64,000 nucleotides of DNA from NCBI RefSeq assembly GCF_032193765.1, contig NZ_JAVBIJ010000001.1:682001-746000 (forward strand), read 5' to 3'. The stretch comes from Rhodoferax potami (GTDB taxonomy: Bacteria; Pseudomonadota; Gammaproteobacteria; Burkholderiales; Burkholderiaceae_C). The stretch's first letter is position 1; the number at the start of each line of letters is the position of its first letter. The notes under the pieces were generated by a model. That model was not told where the DNA came from. It worked only from the letters and a program-made list of their open reading frames with translations, and did no database searches. This document shows positions 46,163-54,188 of the stretch, in pieces. The translations under genes were made by a program, and so were the position numbers.

Positions 46163-49100
46163 GGGATTCAGCTCCGATCTGGTGTCCGTGTTGTGCGTCG
46201 AATTGGCGCTGGCGTTCGCTGCCCTTGAAGATGCTACGTACCACCACAAAGAAGATAGGTACAAAGAACACCGCCAGGATGGTGCCCGCCACCATACCGC
46301 CGATCACGCCGGTGCCGATAGCACGTTGGCTGGCAGAGCCCGCGCCGCTGGCGAGGGCCAGAGGCAGCACGCCCAGAATGAAGGCCAGCGAAGTCATGAT
46401 GATGGGGCGGAAGCGCAGGTGCGCGGCCATCAAGGCAGCCTGGATGGCTGTCTTGCCCTGGGCTTGCAGGTCTTTGGCGAACTCGATAATCAAAATCGCG
46501 TTCTTGGCCGACAAGCCGATGATGGTGATCAGGCCCACCTGGAAGTACACGTCGTTCGCATACCCCCGGAACAGCGTGGCCAACACCACACCCAGCACGC
46601 CCAAAGGCACCACCAGAATCACCGACAGCGGGATCGACCAGCTCTCGTACAACGCAGCCAGGCACAAGAACACGGCCAGGATCGCAAACGCATACAGGAT
46701 GGTGGCTTGCGAGCCGGCCAGCTTTTCTTCGCGGGACTGGCCGGTCCACTCAAAGCCAAAGCCTGCGGGCAACTGGCTGGCCAGTTTTTCCATTTCAGCC
46801 ATGGCCTCGCCGGTGCTGTAGCCGGGGGCTGCACTGCCGCCGATGCGGATGGCCGAGTAGCCGTTGTAGCGCACTGTTTGCATGGCGCCGTTTACCCAGC
46901 GGGTAGTGGCAAATGCCGACAAGGGCACGGCCTTGCCGCTGCTGTTGATGACGTTGAACTTCAACAGGTCGTCCGGCTGCATACGGGCTGTCGCATCGGC
47001 TTGCACCACGACCCGCTGCAGGCGGCCTGCGTTCGGGAAGTCGTTCACATAGCTGGAGCCCAGGGCCGTAGAGATCGTGCTGTTGATGGCGCTGAAGCTC
47101 ACGCCCAAGGCGCTGGCTTTGTCACGGTCGATATCGATCTGCAGTTGGGGCGCGTCTTCCAGGCCATCAGGGCGGACCTGGGTGATCACTTTGCTCTTGG
47201 AGGCCATACCCAGCAACTGGTTGCGTGCAGCGATCAAGGCTTCGCGGCCCTTGCCTGCACGGTCTTGCAAGCGGAAGGTAAAGCCCGATGCATTGCCCAG
47301 CTCAGGGATGGGGGGCGGGCTCAAGGGGAAGATGAAAGCATCGCGAATGCCCATCAGCGCGCCGAACGAACGGCCGGCCAATGCCTGTGCCGATTGGCCG
47401 GGACCTTGGCGCTCGGACCAGTCTTTCAGGGTCACAAAACCCAGCGCAGCGTTCTGGCCTTGGCCGGAGAAGCTAAAGCCGATCACACCCACCATGCTCT
47501 CCACCTCGGGTTGCTTGAGCATGAAGCCTTCGACCTGCTCCATCACGCTGGTCGTGCGCTGCTGGGTCGCACCCGGCGGTAATTGCACGTTCACGATGAT
47601 GTTGCCCTGGTCTTCAGCCGGCAAAAACGAGGTGGGCAAGCGCATGTAAACCACTGCTACAGCGCCGATGATGGCAACGTAAATCACCAAGTAACGGCCT
47701 GCTTTTTTCAGCAGGCGCTGCACCACGCTTTCATAGCCCTTGGCAGTGCTGGTGAAGCGGCGGTTAAACCAGCCGAAGAAGCCTGTGCTGGCGTGTGCAT
47801 GGCCGGCCACCACGGGCTTAAGCAGGGTGGCGCAGAGTGCGGGTGTGAGCGACAGCGCCAGGAAGGCCGAGAACGCGATCGATGCCACCATCACGGTCGA
47901 GAACTGGCGGTAGATGTTGCCCACCGAGCCCGAGAAAAACGCCAGGGGCACAAACACGGCAATCAGCACCACGGTCACGCCGATGATGGCGCCCGAGATC
48001 TGGCCCATCGCCTTTTGGGTGGCTTGCAGCGGTGGCAGGCCTTCTTCGCTCATGATGCGCTCGACGTTTTCCACCACCACGATGGCGTCGTCCACCACGA
48101 TACCGATCACCAGCACCATGCCGAACATGGTCAGCACGTTGATCGACATGCCCAGCGCCAGCAGCGTGGCAAAGGTACCCAACAGGGCGATTGGCACCAC
48201 GATGGTCGGGATCACGGTGTAGCGCCAGTTCTGCAAGAACAAGAACATCACCAGGAACACCAGCACCACGGCTTCGACCAGGGTCTGGGCCACTTGTTTG
48301 ATGGAGATATTGACGAAGCGCGAGCTGTCGTAAGGAATGCTCCACTTCATGCCTTGCGGGAAATAGGTTTCCAGCTCGGTCATGCGAGCGCGCACGGCTT
48401 TGGCGGCCGCCATGGCGTTGCCACTGGGTGACAGCTGCACGCCGATACCGATAGCAGGCTTGCCGTTCAGGCGGGCGGAGGTGCTGTAAGCCTGTGCACC
48501 CAGCTCAATGCGGGCCACGTCTTTGAGGCGCACCGCAGAGCCGTCTGCATTGGAGCGCAGGGTGATGTTGCCGAATTGCGCCACGCTGCCCAACTGGCCG
48601 CTGACCACCACCGTGGCAGCAATGCCCTGGCCGGTGATGTTGGGCAAGTCGCCGATAGCGCCGGCGGATACCTGCGCGTTTTGCGCGCTGATGGCGGCAT
48701 TTACCTCGGAGGTGGACAGGTTGAACGAGGCCAGCTTGGCCGGGTCCAGCCAGATACGCATAGCGCGCTCGGTACCAAACAGCTGGGCCTGGCCGATGCC
48801 GGGCAGGCGCTGCAGTTCGGGCACGATGTTGCGCGAGGCGTAGTCACCCAGTTCGATGGTGCTGGTGTCCGGGTTGTCGGTGGCCAGCATGGTGAACAGC
48901 AGGAAGTTCGAGCGCGACTTGTCCACCCGCACGCCTTGCTGCGTTACCGAGGCAGGCAGGCGCGGTGTGGCCCGCGCAAGGCGGTTTTGCACATCGACCT
49001 GGGCCATGTCGGCGTCGGTGCCGGTCTCAAACGTCAGGGTCAGGGTGCCGGAGCCATTGGCTTGTGACACCGATTCCATGTAGATCAGGCCGGAGGCGCC

Positions 49101-49310
49101 GTTCATTTCGCGCTCGATGACGCTCAGCACACTGTCTTCCAGCGTCTGGGCAGAGGCGCCGGGGTAGGCTACGTTGACCACGATGGCCGGAGGCGCCACG
49201 GGCGGGTACTGCGAAATCGGCAGCTGGGTAATGGCAACGCCGCCCATCACCATGATGAACAGCGATAGCACCCATGCAAAGATGGGGCGGTTGATAAAAA
49301 ACTGGGCCAT
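46155..49310 (-). CDS. RND multidrug efflux pump, HAE1 family (AcrB/MexB-like)
   Basis: 1051 residues, full-length AcrB type with twelve transmembrane helices and two large periplasmic loops. The proton relay is intact: the Asp pair in GIVVDDAIVVVENVER (helix 4) and Lys in IIGLSAKNAILIIEFAKDL (helix 10). Starts MAQFFINRPIFAWVLSLFIM. Drives drug or solvent export using the proton gradient with the adaptor and channel proteins. The usual orthologue in this group would be named AcrB, MexB or TtgB; substrate range is not predictable. Confidence 0.96.
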   Translation of the reverse strand: MAQFFINRPIFAWVLSLFIMVMGGVAITQLPISQYPPVAPPAIVVNVAYPGASAQTLEDSVLSVIEREMNGASGLIYMESVSQANGSGTLTLTFETGTDADMAQVDVQNRLARATPRLPASVTQQGVRVDKSRSNFLLFTMLATDNPDTSTIELGDYASRNIVPELQRLPGIGQAQLFGTERAMRIWLDPAKLASFNLSTSEVNAAISAQNAQVSAGAIGDLPNITGQGIAATVVVSGQLGSVAQFGNITLRSNADGSAVRLKDVARIELGAQAYSTSARLNGKPAIGIGVQLSPSGNAMAAAKAVRARMTELETYFPQGMKWSIPYDSSRFVNISIKQVAQTLVEAVVLVFLVMFLFLQNWRYTVIPTIVVPIALLGTFATLLALGMSINVLTMFGMVLVIGIVVDDAIVVVENVERIMSEEGLPPLQATQKAMGQISGAIIGVTVVLIAVFVPLAFFSGSVGNIYRQFSTVMVASIAFSAFLALSLTPALCATLLKPVVAGHAHASTGFFGWFNRRFTSTAKGYESVVQRLLKKAGRYLVIYVAIIGAVAVVYMRLPTSFLPAEDQGNIIVNVQLPPGATQQRTTSVMEQVEGFMLKQPEVESMVGVIGFSFSGQGQNAALGFVTLKDWSERQGPGQSAQALAGRSFGALMGIRDAFIFPLSPPPIPELGNASGFTFRLQDRAGKGREALIAARNQLLGMASKSKVITQVRPDGLEDAPQLQIDIDRDKASALGVSFSAINSTISTALGSSYVNDFPNAGRLQRVVVQADATARMQPDDLLKFNVINSSGKAVPLSAFATTRWVNGAMQTVRYNGYSAIRIGGSAAPGYSTGEAMAEMEKLASQLPAGFGFEWTGQSREEKLAGSQATILYAFAILAVFLCLAALYESWSIPLSVILVVPLGVLGVVLATLFRGYANDVYFQVGLITIIGLSAKNAILIIEFAKDLQAQGKTAIQAALMAAHLRFRPIIMTSLAFILGVLPLALASGAGSASQRAIGTGVIGGMVAGTILAVFFVPIFFVVVRSIFKGSERQRQFDAQHGHQIGAESHE

Positions 49311-49331
49311 GGGAAAGTGCCTCGTGTGTAC

Positions 49332-50594
49332 TTATTTGCCCGCGGCCGATGCGGCAGCGGCAGGGGCGGATGCAGCGGCTGCAGGCGCACCGGCAGCAGC
49401 CGGGGCAGAGCCGGTCCATGGCACCGCCTTCACGGGGGCACCGGGCACCATCATTTTCTGGAATCCATCGACGATGACCTGGTCGCCTTCTTTCAGGCCG
49501 TCCAGAATCACCCATTGGCTGTTTTGGGCATTGCCCACCTTGACCGGGCGTGGGCCGGGTTTGCCGTCTTCACCCACCACCAGCACAGTGTCGCCCTGGT
49601 TGGTGCGGGTCACTGCTTGCTGCGGCAGCAGAATGCCGGAAGGCAGCTCAGCTTGCGATAGGCGCACACGCACATATTGGCCGGGCAAGAGCAGGCCATC
49701 GCCATTGGGCACTTCGGCGCGCAGGGTGATCTGGCCGCTGGTGGCGTCCACCGTCAGGTCGCTGAACAGCAATTTGCCGGCTTTGGGCAGCTCGCTGCCG
49801 TCTTCCAGCACGATGCGCACCGGTACCGAGCCATCGCCCGAGGCGCGCAACTGCTTGGAGGCAATCGCTTTGCGCAGGCGCAGCACATCGGTGCTGGACT
49901 GGGTGAAGTTCACATACACCGAGCCGGTTTGCTGGATGGTGGCCAGTGCGGTGGCGTCAGCAGCACCCACCAGGGCACCTTCGGTCACCGAGGACTGGCC
50001 GATACGGCCGGAAATCGGGGCAGTGATAGTGGCGTAGGCCAGGTTGATACGTGCGGTCTCTGCAGCGGCCTTGGCCACGCCCAGGTCGGCTTCGGCCTGG
50101 CGCTGCGTGGTTTGCAGGGTGGTGAATTCTTGTTTGCTGATGGCGTTGGCTTCTACCAAGGCCTTGTTGCGCTCCACTTGTGCAGTAGCTTGGGCCAAAG
50201 TAGCCTGTGCTTTCACCACGGTGGCTTGGGCGCTTTCAAACGCCGCGCGATAGGGGCCGGAGTCCAACTGGTACAGCACCTGGCCGGCTTTGACCTCGCT
50301 GCCTTCGCGGAACATGCGTTGCAGCACCACACCGCTCACACGGGCGCGCACCTGGGCTACGCGCAATGCGCTCACCCGGCCGGGCAACTCGGATTGCAGT
50401 GCAACCGATTGGGGCGCAACAGTGATCACACCCACCTGCGCGGGCGGCATGCCGCCACCGGGGGCACCACCGCCCTGGGCGCTGTCCTTGGCGCCGCAGG
50501 CGGCCAGGGCCACTGCAAAGGGAATGGCCATCAAAGCGAGACGACCGGTGGATGATGAGGGTGCATGACCCAGGGTCTGACGGAACAGCGACAT
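49332..50594 (-). CDS. RND efflux periplasmic adaptor lipoprotein (AcrA/MexA family)
   Basis: 420 residues from ATG 50594 (AAGGGAAA upstream). The signal ends AVALAACGAK (lipobox). Lipoyl half-motifs, the helical hairpin (VVKAQATLAQATAQVERNKA) and the beta-barrel and proximal domains are in family order: GRVSALRVAQVRARVSGVVL, YATITAPISGRIG. The C-terminus is an Ala-rich tail. First gene of the operon; 21 bp to the pump gene. Its promoter region contains the operator palindrome at 50717. Confidence 0.95.
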   Translation of the reverse strand: MSLFRQTLGHAPSSSTGRLALMAIPFAVALAACGAKDSAQGGGAPGGGMPPAQVGVITVAPQSVALQSELPGRVSALRVAQVRARVSGVVLQRMFREGSEVKAGQVLYQLDSGPYRAAFESAQATVVKAQATLAQATAQVERNKALVEANAISKQEFTTLQTTQRQAEADLGVAKAAAETARINLAYATITAPISGRIGQSSVTEGALVGAADATALATIQQTGSVYVNFTQSSTDVLRLRKAIASKQLRASGDGSVPVRIVLEDGSELPKAGKLLFSDLTVDATSGQITLRAEVPNGDGLLLPGQYVRVRLSQAELPSGILLPQQAVTRTNQGDTVLVVGEDGKPGPRPVKVGNAQNSQWVILDGLKEGDQVIVDGFQKMMVPGAPVKAVPWTGSAPAAAGAPAAAASAPAAAASAAGK

Positions 50595-50716
50595 ACAGAT
50601 TTCCCTTGTGACAGAAGTAGTTGGGGCGGTAATCGGGGGAGTGGCTTGCCGGTAGTTTGATCTAGGGCAAACCCTCAAGGAATAGCCTAGCAGACCGCAG
50701 CAATGAAGGTTAGTAT

Positions 50717-50738
50717 ACATACATGCACGAATGTATGT
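50717..50738. promoter_or_regulatory. AcrR-like operator palindrome
   Basis: ACATACAT-GCACGA-ATGTATGT, 8-bp perfect arms with a 6-base spacer. It lies between the divergent TetR-family regulator and the efflux operon and closely resembles the known E. coli AcrR site (same ACATACAT/ATGTATGT arms). A TACAAT at 50750-50755 (regulator side) and TATACT on the other strand (rev. comp. of 50712-50717) place it over both promoters. Confidence 0.8.
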
Positions 50739-50782
50739 TTCTAAAAAACTACAATACCCGCAGATTTCTATGAGGTCAATCC

Positions 50783-51409
50783 ATGGCCCGCCGCACCAAA
50801 GAAGAAGCTTTAGTTACCCGCGAATTGATACTTGACGCTGCTGAACGTGTGTTTCACCAGCGCGGGGTGTCGCGCACGTCCCTGCAGGAAATCGCCAAAG
50901 AGGCCGGTCTGACCCGGGGCGCGATTTACTGGCACTTTGAAAACAAAGGCGAGCTCTTTCACGCCATGATGGAGCGCGTGACCCTGCCCATGATGGCGCG
51001 CATGACCGAGATCACCCCGGAGGACGAAGCCCGCCCGCTCGACAAAATTCGGCGCAATACGGCCGCCGCCCTCCAGGAGATTGCCCACAACCCGCAGGTG
51101 CGCCGCGTGTTCGAGATTGCGACCCAGAAGGTGGAGTACGTGGACGAGTTGCAGAGCGTGCGCGAGCGGCACATTGCCGGGCGCAATGACTGCATGGACG
51201 ATATGCACCACCTGATGCAGCTGGCGCAAGAGAAGGGCCAGATGCGCCGGGAGATGGATATCCGCACCGCGACGCTGGGGCTGTTTGCGTTGATCGGCGG
51301 GCTCAAGTTCAACTGGTTGCTGGATCCGCAGGCCTTCGACCTCGAAGCTGTTGGCCTCGCCACGATTGATGCGTACCTGGCCGGCTTGAAAGCCTCGCCG
51401 GTTGCCTGA
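50783..51409 (+). CDS. acrR: TetR/AcrR family repressor of the RND efflux operon
   Basis: 208 residues. N-terminal helix-turn-helix (ILDAAERVFHQRGVSRTSLQ, then EIAKEAGLTRGAIYWHFENK) nearly identical in pattern to AcrR/TtgR; the C-terminal all-helical ligand pocket follows. Divergent from the adaptor gene, with an AcrR-type operator between. Predicted to repress the efflux operon and itself and to be released by hydrophobic ligands. The symbol rests on gene neighbourhood and operator, not on a measured ligand. Confidence 0.88.
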   Translation: MARRTKEEALVTRELILDAAERVFHQRGVSRTSLQEIAKEAGLTRGAIYWHFENKGELFHAMMERVTLPMMARMTEITPEDEARPLDKIRRNTAAALQEIAHNPQVRRVFEIATQKVEYVDELQSVRERHIAGRNDCMDDMHHLMQLAQEKGQMRREMDIRTATLGLFALIGGLKFNWLLDPQAFDLEAVGLATIDAYLAGLKASPVA

Positions 51410-51466
51410 TTGCTACTGATTTGATAGCTGCTCGCGCACATTCTGTGAGCGCCAGGGCCTGATTTC
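51410..51466 (+). repeat. dispersed repeat family 1, intergenic copy (F)
   Basis: TTGCTACTGATTTGATAGCT, then GCTCGCGCACATTCTGTGAG, then CGCCAGGGCCTGATTTCAT. It starts at the acrR stop and ends just before the yigZ start, filling the whole gap. Confidence 0.85.
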
Positions 51467-51472
51467 ATTCAC

Positions 51473-52081
51473 ATGCCACACACACTAGCCGCAGCGGCAC
51501 ACAGCGAACTCACGATCAAAAAGAGCCGTTTCATCGGTTGTGTGCAACCCGTGGCCGACCGCGCGACTGCGCAAAAGGTAGTGGCCGGCTTGTGGGCCGA
51601 GCACCCTACGGCCACTCATGTGTGTTGGGCGCTGATGGCGGGTGGCCACTCGGCCGCGGTGGATGACGGCGAGCCCAGCGGCACCGCCGGTCGGCCCATG
51701 CTCGATGTGCTGCGCCACCATGACCTGGAGGGGGTGCTGGCCACCGTGGTGCGGTACTACGGCGGGGTGAATCTCGGGGCGGGCGGTTTGGTGCGTGCCT
51801 ATACCGACGCGGTAGCGCAAGCGCTGCTCAAGGCTGAAAAAGTGCCGATCGTGAAACAACACGCCTTGCTGTGTGCCTTGCCTTACCCCCTGGAGGGGCG
51901 GGTGCGCCGGGAACTGGAGGCCGCAGGCGCGGTGCTCGGCGCAGTGCAGCACAGCGTGCGAGTCACCATGGCTTTCACGGTGCCCGCAGGCGCGGTGTCG
52001 GGCTTGATGACCCGCCTGAATGAAGCCGGTGGCGGGCAACTGGAGTGGCTGGACGCGACCGAAGTGCCCGCCGCTGCCTGA
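51473..52081 (+). CDS. yigZ: YigZ/IMPACT family protein
   Basis: 202 residues. The UPF0029 N-terminal domain has KKSRFIGCVQPV, then DDGEPSGTAGRPML and VVRYYGGVNLGAGGLVRAY, all typical; the C-terminal DUF1949-like domain follows. The eukaryotic relative IMPACT acts in translational control; the bacterial role is unclear. Confidence 0.9.
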   Translation: MPHTLAAAAHSELTIKKSRFIGCVQPVADRATAQKVVAGLWAEHPTATHVCWALMAGGHSAAVDDGEPSGTAGRPMLDVLRHHDLEGVLATVVRYYGGVNLGAGGLVRAYTDAVAQALLKAEKVPIVKQHALLCALPYPLEGRVRRELEAAGAVLGAVQHSVRVTMAFTVPAGAVSGLMTRLNEAGGGQLEWLDATEVPAAA

Positions 52082-52103
52082 AGCCCCGCCTTTAGCCTCT
52101 CAA

Positions 52104-52484
52104 TCAGCCGGCCATCACGGCGCCCACGAGGGTCGCCGCCAGCAAGCCCATGATCGGGAAAAAGCCCATCACAAAACCCAGTGTGCGGCTCTTGGGGTCG
52201 TTCGCATACGCCTTTAGGTAAACAAAGCGCCCGACGATATACGCCACACCCGCGGCTGCACTCCACATTGGCGACCAGAACTGGGCGCTCAAGTACATGG
52301 CCGGCAGCAGGGTCACCATTTGCTCCAGCGAGTTCATGTGCACCCGGTACAGGCGCTCAAACATCGGGTGCCCGGTGACTGCGGGTGCGTGTACCTCGTA
52401 GCGGCCCCGCGCCCAGCCGACCAGCATCCCGAAGCCCATGTACTGCGCAACCACCAGCACCGTGACCACATGCAACCACACCAT
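52104..52484 (-). CDS. MAPEG family membrane protein
   Basis: 126 residues with four hydrophobic helices. The signature FERLYRVHMNSLEQMVTLLP (R-x-x-x-N-x-x-E) in the second helix region and YLKAYANDPKSRTLGF match microsomal glutathione S-transferase-like MAPEG proteins. Substrate unknown. Confidence 0.85.
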   Translation of the reverse strand: MVWLHVVTVLVVAQYMGFGMLVGWARGRYEVHAPAVTGHPMFERLYRVHMNSLEQMVTLLPAMYLSAQFWSPMWSAAAGVAYIVGRFVYLKAYANDPKSRTLGFVMGFFPIMGLLAATLVGAVMAG

Positions 52485-52518
52485 GGCAATCTCCCTAGTA
52501 AAAAGAGCAGAGCCTACC

Positions 52519-53175
52519 TTACCCCAGTGTCACTTGCGTCCATAAACCGTAGGCAATGTGGCCCATCATCGCGGCCACCAGCAGGTCCAGCACCCGCCAC
52601 GCCACTGGGCGCGCAAAGAGGGGGCTGAGCAGCCGTGCGCCAAACCCCAGCGTGACAAACCACAGCGCACTCGCGCCGCCGGCGCCTACCAAAAACCAGC
52701 CCTGCAAATCAGGTGCCTGCTTGGCCCCTACGGCGCCCACCAGAATTACGGTGTCCAAGTAGACATGGGGATTCAGGAGGCTGATCCCCAGCACTTGCAA
52801 CACCGTGGTGCGCAGGCTCTGGGGTTCACCTTGCAATTGCGCTTGCAGTGCCTGCGGGGCCAGCGCCCGGCGCAGGGCCATGGCGCCGTACCAGGCCACC
52901 ACCGCTGCACCGGCCAGGGCCAACGCGTTCAGCGCGCGCGGGTGTTGGCCCAGCGTTGCCGCCAGCCCGCTGACCCCGAGGGTCATCAGCGCCATGTCGA
53001 GCAGGGCGCACACCATGACCACCGCCAGCACATGTTCGCGTCGCAGCCCCTGGCGCAGCACATAGGTGTTTTGCGCGCCAATAGCCACGATGAGTGACAG
53101 GCTCAAAGTCAGCCCGGTGGTGATGGTGGGCAGGGCCGCTTGGAGCGTGGATAAAAAAGAGGTCGTGTCTTGCAT
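52519..53175 (-). CDS. argO: arginine exporter ArgO (LysE family)
   Basis: 218 residues, six hydrophobic helices. Signature SLIVAIGAQNTYVLRQGLRR at the start (LysE family), and LNPHVYLDTVILVGAVGA in the centre. Exports arginine and/or lysine analogues. Divergent from an ArgP-like regulator, the classic ArgP-ArgO or LysG-LysE arrangement. Confidence 0.9.
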   Translation of the reverse strand: MQDTTSFLSTLQAALPTITTGLTLSLSLIVAIGAQNTYVLRQGLRREHVLAVVMVCALLDMALMTLGVSGLAATLGQHPRALNALALAGAAVVAWYGAMALRRALAPQALQAQLQGEPQSLRTTVLQVLGISLLNPHVYLDTVILVGAVGAKQAPDLQGWFLVGAGGASALWFVTLGFGARLLSPLFARPVAWRVLDLLVAAMMGHIAYGLWTQVTLG

Positions 53176-53258
53176 GCCGGGCAGTATGCAAGTGAACAGA
53201 GTGTCGTTTGCATGAAATCTGCTACGCTGGAATTAGCCAAACTTCATCGAGCTTGACC

Positions 53259-54155
53259 ATGTTGGAATCCACACTCCTTGCCACAGTAGCTGCCGTCGTG
53301 CGCGAAGGCAGCTTTGAGCGCGCTGCACGGGTGCTGCATATCACGCCCTCGGCCGTGTCGCAGCGCATCCGCCAGATGGAAGAGCGGGTGGGGGCGGTGC
53401 TGATCGTGCGGGGCCAGCCGTGCACCGCCACCGAGGCAGGTGCCCGCATCTGCCGCCATGCGGATTCGGTGGCCATGCTGGAGCACGATTTGCGACGCGA
53501 CCTGCCGGCCTTGGCCCCGGAGGACGCGCAGGCGGTGCACACCACCATCCGCATTGCCATCAACGCCGACAGCCTGAGCACCTGGTTCGTGACCGCCATG
53601 CGCGACTTCTGCGCGCAGAGCCGGGTGCTGCTCGATGTGGCTGTGGACGACCAAGACCAGACCAACGAATGGCTGCGCCGTGGCCATGTGTTGGCCGCGG
53701 TGACCTCGCACGCCAAGGCGGTGCAGGGCTGCAAGGTGCGCAAGCTGGGTACCTTGCGCTATTGCGCCACCGCCTCGCCGGCCTTCATGCAGCAGCACTT
53801 TGCTAGTGGGGTGAACGCAGACACCCTGGCCCGCGCACCCAGCATCGTGTTTGACCGCAATGACCGTCTGCAGGAGCGCTGGGTGCGCCGCCAGCTGCGC
53901 CGTGATGTGATGCTTCCGGCCCACCGGCTGCCGTCCTCGCAGGCCTTTGTGGATGCCGCGCTGGCCGATGTGGGCTGGGGCATGAACCCGCTGCTCTCGG
54001 TGCAAGAGCACCTGGACAAGCGCCGTTTGGTGGAGCTGGTGCCTGGCCGCGCGCTGGATGTGCCCTTGTATTGGCAGGTAGCCCAGCAACCCCTGCCCGA
54101 GCTGGAGCGCCTCACTCGCAGTGTGGTGGCTGCGGCAGGGGAGGCGCTGCTCTAG
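53259..54155 (+). CDS. argP: LysR-family regulator ArgP
   Basis: 298 residues from ATG 53259. N-terminal winged helix (FERAARVLHITPSAVSQRIR), then the ArgP-specific start of the effector domain (IRIAINADSLSTWFVTAMRD). Activates argO in response to arginine and lysine. The 83-bp divergent gap should hold its binding site. The N-terminus is MLESTLLATVAAVVREGSF. Confidence 0.9.
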   Translation: MLESTLLATVAAVVREGSFERAARVLHITPSAVSQRIRQMEERVGAVLIVRGQPCTATEAGARICRHADSVAMLEHDLRRDLPALAPEDAQAVHTTIRIAINADSLSTWFVTAMRDFCAQSRVLLDVAVDDQDQTNEWLRRGHVLAAVTSHAKAVQGCKVRKLGTLRYCATASPAFMQQHFASGVNADTLARAPSIVFDRNDRLQERWVRRQLRRDVMLPAHRLPSSQAFVDAALADVGWGMNPLLSVQEHLDKRRLVELVPGRALDVPLYWQVAQQPLPELERLTRSVVAAAGEALL

Positions 54156-54188
54156 CGCCTGCCTGCGCTGGATAGTGGGGGCGTGTGT

